The position numbers were made by a program, and so were the translations under genes. The notes under the pieces are model-generated. The model made no database searches, was not told the origin of the DNA, and was given only the letters and a program-made list of their open reading frames with translations. A DNA stretch of 7,632 bases from Propionivibrio sp. (lineage in GTDB: Bacteria > Pseudomonadota > Gammaproteobacteria > Burkholderiales > Rhodocyclaceae), in assembly GCA_017990155.1 (NCBI GenBank), contig JAGNOM010000130.1, positions 1 through 7,632 of the forward strand, read 5' to 3'. Within the stretch, counting starts at the first letter, position 1. Every line of letters starts with the position of its first letter. Positions 1 to 5,640 of this stretch are shown piece after piece.

Positions 1-42
1 TTGCTTCAGCGCCCCCCGCTGACAATGTTTGACCCTCCCTGA

Positions 43-59
43 CCCATCGCAACGATGGG
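43..59. repeat. Short perfect inverted repeat (hairpin) in front of the terminator
   Basis: CCCATCG at 43-49 and CGATGGG at 53-59 are exact reverse complements separated by three bases, giving a 7-bp stem. No T-run follows, so alone it is not an intrinsic terminator. It ends seven bases before the strong terminator hairpin at 66-92, so the two would form consecutive stem-loops in one transcript. It may be part of a compound terminator for a gene upstream of the window, or part of a regulatory leader for the small ORF at 128-277. Confidence 0.5.
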
Positions 60-65
60 ACATTC

Positions 66-100
66 GATCCCGCGCCGGACTGGCGTGGGATCCTTTTTTT
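66..100 (+). terminator. Intrinsic (rho-independent) terminator
   Basis: GATCCCGCGCC (66-76) pairs with GGCGTGGGATC (82-92) across the 5-base loop GGACT. This makes an 11-bp stem with one G-U wobble, followed directly by C and seven T (94-100). It is the best intrinsic terminator in the window. It most likely ends a plus-strand gene lying upstream of position 1. Only 14 bases separate the T-run from the ribosome binding site of the next ORF, so there is no room for a promoter after the hairpin. Any transcript for that ORF must therefore read through this hairpin, which leaves attenuation open. Confidence 0.85.
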
Positions 101-127
101 GTTTGGTCAGAACGAAGGAGACAGCCA

Positions 128-277
128 ATGTACACGGTTGTATTCAAACCGACCGGGCAGGTCCTGGCGGCCAACCTCACGCTTGAGGGCGTCGATGCCT
201 GGGTGACAAAAAACGAAGCGCGCTACAGCACCATGCAGACGGTCGGCATGACCATCTTCGTGTTCGGCACCGCATAA
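128..277 (+). CDS. Small hypothetical protein (49 residues)
   Basis: I do not recognise this protein. The ATG at 128 is preceded by AAGGAG at 115-120 with seven bases of spacing, a strong ribosome binding site. A longer reading from the TTG at 29 would run through the terminator hairpin and is rejected. The product starts MYTVVFKPTG, has a mixed hydrophobic/polar pattern suggesting beta strands around a short helix, no cysteines, and a hydrophobic C-terminal end (TIFVFGTA). No signal peptide or clear membrane segment is visible. It is convergent with the radical SAM gene, with 13 bases between the two stop codons and no evident terminator there. The strong ribosome binding site favours a real gene, but its length, unknown family and lack of an obvious promoter keep confidence moderate. 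Confidence 0.5.
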   Translation: MYTVVFKPTGQVLAANLTLEGVDAWVTKNEARYSTMQTVGMTIFVFGTA

Positions 278-290
278 TCGAGCGTAAAAC

Positions 291-1892
291 CTATCGATCA
301 GCCTGACCCCGCCCGGTTCCGAGCGCGGCGAGGTGCTGATCCTGCCGCAGAGCCCGCGCCCTCACACGGCGATCGGGCTCGTTGCGTTTGGGCAGGAGGC
401 CAACCAGCGCCCCCGGGTTGCCGCGCGCACCGCTCGCCACGTAATCCGCCAGCAGCGCACTCCGAACCCGCTCGCAAGACTCCCCGCGCGCCACGAGATA
501 GTCGAACAGCGCGTCGACCAGCCATTCCGGCGACAAGCCGTTGGTCTTTTGCGCCCGTTCCCACAGCCAGTCGGAAAACGCCATGAACGACTGAAACGCG
601 GATGAAACTGCGCCCTCGCCCATCAACAACGCCATCGACTGCCGGAAGCGCCCCGAGTTCGCGACCATATCCCAGTAGCGCGCGAGTCGCGTGAAGCGCC
701 GGACCATACTGGCATCGACAACGGCGGTTTGTTGCACGGAATACGGCGGACGCTCGTCATACACCATGCCATGCGCGATCGTATGCCGCGCAATCGGCGT
801 ACCGCGCAAACGCTTGAGCAGACCAAGCTGGATTTCGTGCGGCTTCATGCCATACAGACGATCAAAGCCGCGCGCAAAGCTCTCCAGGGTCTCGCCGGGC
901 AAGCCGAAGATCAGGTCGGTATGCAGGTGGGCCTGCGAGTGCTCAAGCAGCCAGCGCAAGTTGGCCTCGGACTTTTCGTTATCCTGCCGACGCGAAATGC
1001 GTTGCTGAACCTCGACGTTGAAGGTCTGGATGCCGACTTCGAGCTGCAGGGCGCCGGGCGGGAACTTCGCGATGAGCTGGCGAAGACGTTCGGGAAGATG
1101 ATCGGGGATGACTTCGAAATGCACGAACAGGCTTCCGGCCGAACCTTCCTCTGCAAGCCGGTCGAGGAAGAATTGCAGAATGCGCGCCGAATCATCGACC
1201 TTCAGGTTGAAGGTGCGATCAACGAACTTGAAATTGCGCGCGCCGCGCTCGTACAGACGCTGCATTTCAGCGAGAAAACGATCGAGGTCGAACGACCAGG
1301 CCGTTTTGTCCAATGCGCTCAGGCAGAACTCGCACTTGAACGGGCATCCGCGCGACGCCTCGACGTAGAGCAGCCGGTGCGCGAGATCGGCATCCGAGTA
1401 TTCGTCGTAGGGCATGACGATTTCGGCCAGTGGCGGCTGTTCGCCGGCGATGAATCCTGGCGGATGACGACCGTCGATCAGCGCTCGACATAGCTTCGGG
1501 AAGCTCACATCGCCCCAGCCGGCGATGACATGGTCGGCCAAACCGACGATTTCCTGAGTTTCGATCTCATGGCTGACTTCCGGCCCGCCGAGGACGATCC
1601 GGACATCGGGTCGCGCCGCCTTGAGCGCACGCACCACCGCAGTCGTCTGGACGACATTCCAGATATACACACCGAAACCGACGATCTGGACGGTGCGCGC
1701 ACCGGATGCAGTACAAAGCGCCGCAAGCAGTTCATCGACGATTTCGCCGACCGGCCGCGCGATGGTGAATTCACGCAGCGTCGTGTGTTTCCGCAACTTG
1801 CCCATGTTGGCGAGCACGTAGCGCAAACCGAGCGATGCGTGGATGTACTTGGCGTTGAGTGTCGCCAGGACGATGGCCGGTTGCGCAGTCAT
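291..1892 (-). CDS. B12-binding-type radical SAM protein (DUF4080 group)
   Basis: A 533-residue protein, counted from the ATG at 1892. An N-terminal Rossmann-like region (about 1-150, beginning with a TLNAKYIHASLGLRY stretch and including VLGGPEVSHE near 100) resembles the cobalamin-binding domain of COG1032 proteins. The radical SAM core follows: CPFKCEFC holds Cys183, Cys187 and Cys190 of the CxxxCxxC motif that binds the [4Fe-4S] cluster and S-adenosylmethionine. Further core elements are FKFVDRTFN (about 221), LEVGIQT (about 284) and TDLIFGLPGE (about 325). A C-terminal region of about 130 residues matches the DUF4080-type tail. I see no DxHxxG cobalamin motif. Family members of this architecture lack an assigned substrate, so no reaction is given. 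The ATG at 1892 lies ten bases after the HAD stop codon. The longer start at 1979 would bury its first 29 codons in the HAD gene and add a non-conserved, basic, cysteine-rich leader, so I rejected it. It is probably co-transcribed with the HAD gene. Confidence 0.88.
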   Translation of the reverse strand: MTAQPAIVLATLNAKYIHASLGLRYVLANMGKLRKHTTLREFTIARPVGEIVDELLAALCTASGARTVQIVGFGVYIWNVVQTTAVVRALKAARPDVRIVLGGPEVSHEIETQEIVGLADHVIAGWGDVSFPKLCRALIDGRHPPGFIAGEQPPLAEIVMPYDEYSDADLAHRLLYVEASRGCPFKCEFCLSALDKTAWSFDLDRFLAEMQRLYERGARNFKFVDRTFNLKVDDSARILQFFLDRLAEEGSAGSLFVHFEVIPDHLPERLRQLIAKFPPGALQLEVGIQTFNVEVQQRISRRQDNEKSEANLRWLLEHSQAHLHTDLIFGLPGETLESFARGFDRLYGMKPHEIQLGLLKRLRGTPIARHTIAHGMVYDERPPYSVQQTAVVDASMVRRFTRLARYWDMVANSGRFRQSMALLMGEGAVSSAFQSFMAFSDWLWERAQKTNGLSPEWLVDALFDYLVARGESCERVRSALLADYVASGARGNPGALVGLLPKRNEPDRRVRARALRQDQHLAALGTGRGQADR

Positions 1893-1902
1893 TCTCGCCG
1901 CA

Positions 1903-2523
1903 CTACACCGGCAGTTTGAGCGTCCGCAACTCGGCGCGCACCGCCGCCGGATCGACAAAATGAATGCCGTGCAGGCCAAGTTGGCGCGCGGCTTCGACGT
2001 TCTCCAGACGGTCGTCGATGAAGACCGCGCGCGATGCCGTGATCGAATAGCGCTGCATCAGCCGCAGATAGATCTCCGGATCGGGCTTGACGACGCCCTC
2101 TTCGCCGGAAACCACCGTCCCGTCGAACTCGCTCAGGAAGGGAAAACGCGCGACGGCCAGCGGATAGGTTTCGGCTGAGAAGTTGGTCAGCGCGAACGTC
2201 CGGACGCCGCGTTGTCGCAAGCTAAGGAGCAGATCGACCGACTCCGCGATCGGCTCGCCGACCGTTTCGTGCCAGCGGTGATAGAAGGCTTCGAAAAGCG
2301 GGCGATGGTGCGGGAAGCGCTCGCTGTGCGCAGCGATGCCCTCGGCGAAAGGACGGCCGGCGTCCATGCCGAGATTCCATTCCTCGAAGCCGGTTTCCGC
2401 GAAGAAACTATCGATACTCGCGTCGTCCGGCAGCATTTTCCGGAACAGCCAGCGCGGATTGAACGGGATCAGCACATTGCCGAGATCGAAGACCACAGTA
2501 TCGAAACGGGAACTTTGCGTCAT
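1903..2523 (-). CDS. HAD-IA family hydrolase (YihX-like phosphatase)
   Basis: A 206-residue haloacid dehalogenase-superfamily protein, normal length for subfamily IA. Motif I is VVFDLGNVL with nucleophile Asp13. The residue two places on is Gly15, not the usual Asp, as in the YihX (glucose-1-phosphatase) branch, which also reads FDLGNV. Motif II is ALTNFS with Thr113, motif III is VVKPDPEIY with Lys146, and motif IV is FIDDRLEN with Asp170/Asp171. Residues about 20-95 form the helical cap. It is a cytoplasmic phosphatase; the substrate cannot be read from sequence, though sugar phosphates are likely by family. I chose the ATG at 2523 because GAGGAAA sits six bases before it and the protein then starts as relatives do. 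A GTG at 2544, seven codons upstream, overlaps the previous stop as GTGA and could also be used. The stop lies ten bases before the radical SAM start, so the genes look like one operon. Confidence 0.9.
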   Translation of the reverse strand: MTQSSRFDTVVFDLGNVLIPFNPRWLFRKMLPDDASIDSFFAETGFEEWNLGMDAGRPFAEGIAAHSERFPHHRPLFEAFYHRWHETVGEPIAESVDLLLSLRQRGVRTFALTNFSAETYPLAVARFPFLSEFDGTVVSGEEGVVKPDPEIYLRLMQRYSITASRAVFIDDRLENVEAARQLGLHGIHFVDPAAVRAELRTLKLPV

Positions 2524-2540
2524 GGTTTCCTCGTGGTGTT

Positions 2541-2930
2541 TCACTGCGCCGCATCGCTGGCATCGCTGGCATCAAGTACGCGCTCGCACTCAAGCATCAG
2601 CGATTGTGCAATCTCGGAGCCGGAATGGTAGTTCGCATCGAGCGACTCCATCATCTCATGCGCGGTATATAGCCCGGCTTCGCGCGACAGCGCGCCTTCC
2701 ATCTGCCGGGCAAGCTGATCGCTCAGGGCGGACAGGTGCTTGCGTTCCCTGAGCGGCAAGTCGCGCTTGCTGCGCGCCAGCCACTCGGCCGCGAGGCTGG
2801 CGCCTTGCGCCTCGGTCAACCATTGAGCGTGCTCGTAGAAGACCGACAGCCGCTCGGCGACCAGAGCAAAGATGAGAGCAATCCGGGCGCCGCGATCAGT
2901 CAGCGGTGGAGAGCTTGTCAGTGGAAACAT
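2541..2930 (-). CDS. Hypothetical helical protein (129 residues)
   Basis: I do not recognise a family. The ORF has an ATG at 2930 and its stop overlaps a possible GTG start of the HAD gene by four bases (GTGA), a typical within-operon junction. The predicted product is almost all alpha-helical: a region at about 15-52 rich in Ala, Leu and Glu (IALIFALVAERLSVFYE), a charged stretch KRDLPLRERKH near 55-64, another helix at about 66-110 (HEMMESLDANYHSG), and a disordered end DASDASDAAQ. One cysteine is present; there is no signal peptide or convincing membrane span. The start is weakly supported because no good ribosome binding site precedes the ATG. It heads the three-gene minus-strand run, so it may act with the HAD and radical SAM proteins, but that rests on position only. 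Confidence 0.7.
   Translation of the reverse strand: MFPLTSSPPLTDRGARIALIFALVAERLSVFYEHAQWLTEAQGASLAAEWLARSKRDLPLRERKHLSALSDQLARQMEGALSREAGLYTAHEMMESLDANYHSGSEIAQSLMLECERVLDASDASDAAQ
2551..2573. repeat. 9-bp tandem repeat in the 3' end of the hypothetical gene
   Basis: The plus-strand unit GCATCGCTG occurs at 2551-2559 and 2560-2568, with a partial third copy GCATC at 2569-2573. Read on the minus strand it encodes the DASDASDA tail of the 129-residue protein. The unit is a multiple of three, so copy-number change by slippage would lengthen or shorten the tail without breaking the frame. Just over two and a half copies is too few to call it a phase-variable tract. Confidence 0.6.
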
Positions 2931-2984
2931 CGTTTTCGGGAGCGCTGTTGAAGTCGGCCAACCTTACCACGCGGCCCAGTCGCC

Positions 2985-3020
2985 AAAACAGAAAGGCGGA
3001 ACCCGGATTGCGGTCCCGCC
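2985..3020 (-). terminator. Probable intrinsic terminator of the 90-residue protein gene
   Basis: Read on the minus strand, GGCGGGACC (3020-3012) pairs with GGTTCCGCC (3003-2995) over an 8-base loop, with one G-U wobble. TTTCTGTTTT (2994-2985) follows. The T-run is interrupted by CTG, so strength is uncertain. It lies about 60 bases past the stop of the gene ending at 3080 and about 55 bases ahead of the next minus-strand start at 2930. That places a transcript boundary between the 90-residue protein and the three-gene run, and the run would need its own promoter in 2931-2985, where I see no clear boxes. Confidence 0.55.
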
Positions 3021-3079
3021 ATTGATCTTGGCCTCGGCGCCCGGCATCAGCGGGCTCGGCCGTCAAGCCAAACGTCTGT

Positions 3080-3352
3080 TTAGCCCTGCAGGCAGCTCTC
3101 GAACGTCGCCTCGGCATTGCCCGGGAAGTTGTATCGGGCGAACAGTCGCTGCAGCTGGATCGAGCGCGTCCGCGCCGTTGCCGAGAACCAGATTCCAAGC
3201 GCCTTGCCCTGCTTGGCGAGCGTGGTGAAAGCGTAGTGCCAGTCGCGCGCTTCGCCCAGTCGCTCGATGACTTCGCGCTCGTTGCCGATGAGGATACCGG
3301 CGCGTTTCAGGGATTCGATGAACTGCGCGGATTGTTGTTGGCTTTCGGTCAT
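3080..3352 (-). CDS. Small hypothetical protein (90 residues)
   Basis: I do not recognise a family. The reading frame stays open back to 3613, but the ATG at 3352 is the likely start: GGAG (3362-3359) sits six bases before it, and the upstream part of the frame overlaps the divergent promoter region and the MBL gene start. The product begins MTESQQQSAQ and appears as a helix-rich, soluble cytoplasmic protein. It has a stretch ERLGEARDWHYAFTTLAKQG (about 30-49), an aromatic-containing IWFSATAR segment, basic IQLQRLFARY (about 65-74) and a single cysteine in the C-terminal ESCLQG. There is no signal peptide or metal-binding cluster. It is transcribed divergently from the persulfide dioxygenase gene and appears monocistronic. 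It shows no helix-turn-helix I would trust, so I do not propose it as that operon's regulator. Confidence 0.72.
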   Translation of the reverse strand: MTESQQQSAQFIESLKRAGILIGNEREVIERLGEARDWHYAFTTLAKQGKALGIWFSATARTRSIQLQRLFARYNFPGNAEATFESCLQG

Positions 3353-3494
3353 TTCGGACTCCAGAAATTGGTGCGGCGATGACCGATTAACGCCGCCCTG
3401 GCACATGGGTTGACCCTGATCGAGTAACGGTTCGTAACAGACTCCGGCCCGCAAGCGCACGCGCCGCCTGCTTTTTCGATCACACTGTGCTATG

Positions 3495-3514
3495 AAGTAT
3501 ATAATCCAATGCTT
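3495..3514. promoter_or_regulatory. Imperfect palindrome over the promoter, candidate operator
   Basis: AAGTAT (3495-3500) and ATGCTT (3509-3514) are inverted copies matching at five of six positions across an 8-base spacer. The element covers the TATAAT box at 3500-3505, so a bound repressor would block transcription of the persulfide dioxygenase run. In several proteobacteria, persulfide dioxygenase operons are repressed by ArsR-type persulfide sensors (BigR/SqrR) or controlled by the activator FisR. No such regulator gene is in this window, and I could not match the site to a published consensus. Confidence 0.3.
3500..3505 (+). promoter_or_regulatory. Candidate -10 box of the persulfide dioxygenase operon
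   Basis: TATAAT at 3500-3505 is an exact sigma-70 -10 consensus in an otherwise GC-rich gap. It would start transcription near 3512 and leave a leader of about 64 bases before the ATG at 3576. The expected -35 region (about 3477-3482, CGATCA) matches TTGACA poorly, so the promoter may need an activator or be weak without one. A short odd-centred palindrome, CACACTGTG (3481-3489), lies between the boxes. Confidence 0.5.
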
Positions 3515-3575
3515 ATTGACGACGGTCCGCTTCCGAGCGTTCGCCACCTTCCAGAAACGCAGCAGGAGTCTCTGC

Positions 3576-4442
3576 ATGCACATTGAAGCCTTTTTCGACA
3601 CCGGGACGAGCACCTTTAGTTACCTCGTCCTCGACCCGGACAGCAAGCGCTGCGTGTTGATCGACAGCGTGCTCGACTACGACCCCAAATCCGGGCGAAC
3701 CCGGACTACGAACGCCGACCGGCTGATCACACGCGTTCAGGAATTGGGGGCAACGGTCGGCTGGATCCTGGAAACACACGCCCATGCCGACCATCTCTCG
3801 GCCGCCGCCTACCTGAAGGAAAGGCTCGGAGGCCGGACCGGCATCGGCGAGCAGATCGCCCAAGTACAGGCGATCTTCGGCCGGTTGTTCAACGCCGGAC
3901 CTGCATTCGCGACCGACGGCAGCCAGTTCGACCGCCTCTTTGCCGATGGCGAGACCTTCGCCGTCGGAGGACTCCACTTCCAGGTCATGCACACGCCGGG
4001 CCATACGCCGGCCTGCGTCAGCTATCTCGTCGCGGATGGCGAAGAACAGGCGGTGTTTGTCGGCGATACCTTGTTCATGCCCGACACCGGCACCGCACGC
4101 TGCGACTTTCCCGGTGGCGATGCGCGCACGCTCTATCGCTCGATCCGCCGCCTGCTGGAATTGCCCGAACCGACCCGCCTCTACCTCTGCCACGACTATC
4201 CGCCGAACGCGCGCGAAATCACTTTTGTCACGACGGTGGGCGACCAGCGCCGCGCCAACATCCACGTTCGCGACGACCTGGGCGAGGAAGAATTCGTCGC
4301 CCTGCGCACCCGGCGCGACGCAACGCTGGAAATGCCCGTGTTGCTCCTGCCGGCGATCCAGGTGAACATGCGTTGCGGCGCCTTTCCGGAGCCCGAGGAT
4401 AACAGCGTCCGCTATCTCAAGATTCCGCTGAACGGACTTTAG
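3576..4442 (+). CDS. MBL-fold persulfide dioxygenase (ETHE1-like)
   Basis: A 288-residue cytoplasmic metallo-beta-lactamase-fold protein. The metal motif is THAHADH with His68, His70, Asp72 and His73. Further ligands are His143 in HTPGHTP, Asp164 in VGDTLF and His206 in CHDYPP. ETHE1-type enzymes use a single iron held by two His and one Asp to oxidise glutathione persulfide with O2 to sulfite and glutathione. The stretches LIDSVLDYDPKSGRT (about 28-42) and CDFPGGDARTLYRSI (about 176-190), plus the ending EPEDNSVRYLKIPLN, are what I know from bacterial persulfide dioxygenases of the Pseudomonas type. There is no N-terminal DUF442 and no rhodanese domain, unlike the fused Blh-type proteins. 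The start at ATG 3576 has AGGAG seven bases upstream; the longer frame from 3492 begins inside the TATAAT promoter and is rejected. The TauE/SafE gene follows after seven bases, implying one mRNA. Catalytic assignment is by family, and a related hydrolase activity is not excluded. Confidence 0.9.
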   Translation: MHIEAFFDTGTSTFSYLVLDPDSKRCVLIDSVLDYDPKSGRTRTTNADRLITRVQELGATVGWILETHAHADHLSAAAYLKERLGGRTGIGEQIAQVQAIFGRLFNAGPAFATDGSQFDRLFADGETFAVGGLHFQVMHTPGHTPACVSYLVADGEEQAVFVGDTLFMPDTGTARCDFPGGDARTLYRSIRRLLELPEPTRLYLCHDYPPNAREITFVTTVGDQRRANIHVRDDLGEEEFVALRTRRDATLEMPVLLLPAIQVNMRCGAFPEPEDNSVRYLKIPLNGL

Positions 4443-4449
4443 CTATCCC

Positions 4450-5277
4450 ATGCCCCTCGTGATCGATCCGGCCATTCCGGCAATTCTCCTCGGCAGCATC
4501 GTCGGCCTCATCCTCGCCATCAGCGGCGCCGGCGGCGGAATCATCGCCGTGCCGCTGCTCGTCTTCGGTTTGGGTCTGCCGGTGCGCGAGGCAGGCCCGA
4601 TCGGGCTGCTGGCCGTCGGCGTTGCCGCCGGACTGGCGACGGTCCTCGGACTGCGCAAGGGCATCGTTCGCTACCGCGCGGCGGCGCTGGTTGGCGCCTT
4701 CGGCGTCCTGATGGCCCCACTGGGCGTCTGGCTCGCGCAACGCATCCCGAACGTGCCGCTGATGGTCGCCTTTGCATTGATTCTTGCGTGGACCGGTGTG
4801 CAGGCCTTGCGCCGCACATTAACGTCAACAATGAAAGAAAAGGAACTTCTCACCGGCCAACCGTGTCGAATTGGCCCTGATACCGGGCGTTTCATATGGA
4901 ACCTACCCTGCGCACGAATGCTCTCCCTCACCGGCTTGCTCAGCGGACTGATGAGTGGGCTGCTCGGCGTCGGTGGCGGATTCGTCATCATTCCGGCGCT
5001 GACGCGCTATTCGGATCTCGACCAACGAAGCATCCTGGCCACCTCGCTCGGCGTGATTACGCTGGTCGCCTGCGGCAGCGTCGCGGCGGCGGCGGCGGGT
5101 GGCAGCATCGCGTGGCCCGTTGCCATTCCATTCGGCGCCGGTGCTGTGGCCGGACTGCTGGCCGGTCGCCTGATCGCCGCACGGCTGGCGGGACCACGTT
5201 TGCAGCAGAGTTTTGCTGTCGTCTGTCTGCTCGTCGCGGGTCTGATGCTTGCGCGCGCGACGGGCGTGCTGTTGTGA
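4450..5277 (+). CDS. TauE/SafE family membrane protein, probable sulfite exporter
   Basis: A 275-residue integral membrane protein with the two-fold internal repeat of the TauE/SafE (DUF81) family. The glycine-rich signatures GAGGGIIAVP (26-35) and GVGGGFVIIP (173-182) open the first and second half. About eight membrane segments are visible by hydrophobicity, four on each side of a polar loop at about 121-155. That loop contains KEKELL and a TGRFIW sequence and holds the protein's Cys139 and Cys154. Family members export sulfite, sulfoacetate or related small organosulfur anions. The start at 4450 lies seven bases after the dioxygenase stop and lacks its own clear ribosome binding site, so translation is probably coupled. 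Placed after a persulfide dioxygenase, removal of the sulfite product is the most economical role. That substrate is inferred from context, not from residues. Confidence 0.88.
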   Translation: MPLVIDPAIPAILLGSIVGLILAISGAGGGIIAVPLLVFGLGLPVREAGPIGLLAVGVAAGLATVLGLRKGIVRYRAAALVGAFGVLMAPLGVWLAQRIPNVPLMVAFALILAWTGVQALRRTLTSTMKEKELLTGQPCRIGPDTGRFIWNLPCARMLSLTGLLSGLMSGLLGVGGGFVIIPALTRYSDLDQRSILATSLGVITLVACGSVAAAAAGGSIAWPVAIPFGAGAVAGLLAGRLIAARLAGPRLQQSFAVVCLLVAGLMLARATGVLL

Positions 5278-5344
5278 GGAGTGCTTGCCGGACCACCGTT
5301 TCGTATTACCCTTGTTCCATTGTTCATCAACAGGAGTCGTCAAC

Positions 5345-5620
5345 ATGAAAAGCAACGTCAATCAATCCCGTCGAAACATGCTGAAATTCGGCGGCGCCGC
5401 CCTCGCATTCGCTCCCGTCGCCGCCTTTGCCGCCAAGAACGAAGCCGTGCGCAAGGCCATGGCCTACAAGGACACGCCGGAGGGCGACAAGAAGTGCTCG
5501 ACCTGCATCCAGTTCGTACCGGGGAAAACCGCGACCGATCTGGGCGGCTGCAAGATCTTCGCCGGTGACACGGAAGTCTCGCCGAATGGTTACTGCAAGG
5601 TCTGGGTAAAGAAACCGTAA
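5345..5620 (+). CDS. High-potential iron-sulfur protein (HiPIP), Tat-exported
   Basis: A 91-residue precursor. A twin-arginine signal occupies about 1-29: SRRNMLKFGG (8-17), a hydrophobic Ala-rich core, and a cleavage site AFA/A near 29/30. The mature part of about 62 residues has the HiPIP cysteine spacing CSTC...GGC...GYC, with Cys51, Cys54, Cys69 and Cys84 binding one [4Fe-4S] cluster, and the conserved Tyr41 (MAYKDTP) near the cluster. HiPIPs are periplasmic one-electron carriers working at high potential. Tat export fits because the cluster is inserted before export. AGGAG lies eight bases before the ATG at 5345; the frame opens earlier, at 5249, but that part overlaps the exporter gene. 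The gap to the exporter stop is 67 bases with no convincing promoter, so it may belong to the same transcript. Its partner enzyme is not in the window. Confidence 0.93.
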   Translation: MKSNVNQSRRNMLKFGGAALAFAPVAAFAAKNEAVRKAMAYKDTPEGDKKCSTCIQFVPGKTATDLGGCKIFAGDTEVSPNGYCKVWVKKP

Positions 5621-5640
5621 GCCAGTCTGAAACGTCCCTC

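Noticed and set aside
729..1493. 254-codon plus-strand ORF opposite the radical SAM gene
   Set aside because: It is antisense to conserved radical SAM motifs, has no recognisable domain, and is the kind of long reverse-strand frame expected in GC-rich coding DNA.
1893..1979. 29-codon N-terminal extension of the radical SAM protein
   Set aside because: Overlaps the HAD gene, translates to an Arg/Cys-rich string unlike the family's N-terminus, and the ATG at 1892 gives the normal family start.
2872..3228. 118-codon plus-strand ORF spanning the gap between the two minus-strand hypothetical genes
   Set aside because: Low-complexity Arg/Ser/Pro-rich translation, crosses the terminator at 2985-3020 and overlaps both flanking genes.
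3424..3438. Direct repeat GTAAC ten bases apart in the divergent gap
   Set aside because: Two 5-base copies are too short to argue for a binding site without comparative data.
3492..3575. 28-codon N-terminal extension of the persulfide dioxygenase
   Set aside because: Its start codon lies upstream of the TATAAT box, while the ATG at 3576 has a well-spaced AGGAG and matches the family start.
3513..4265. 250-codon minus-strand ORF opposite the persulfide dioxygenase
   Set aside because: Antisense to metal-binding motifs of a clearly real gene; no domain seen.
4903..5361. 152-codon minus-strand ORF opposite the exporter and the HiPIP leader
   Set aside because: Gln/Arg/Asp-rich shadow frame of the membrane protein gene with no motif.
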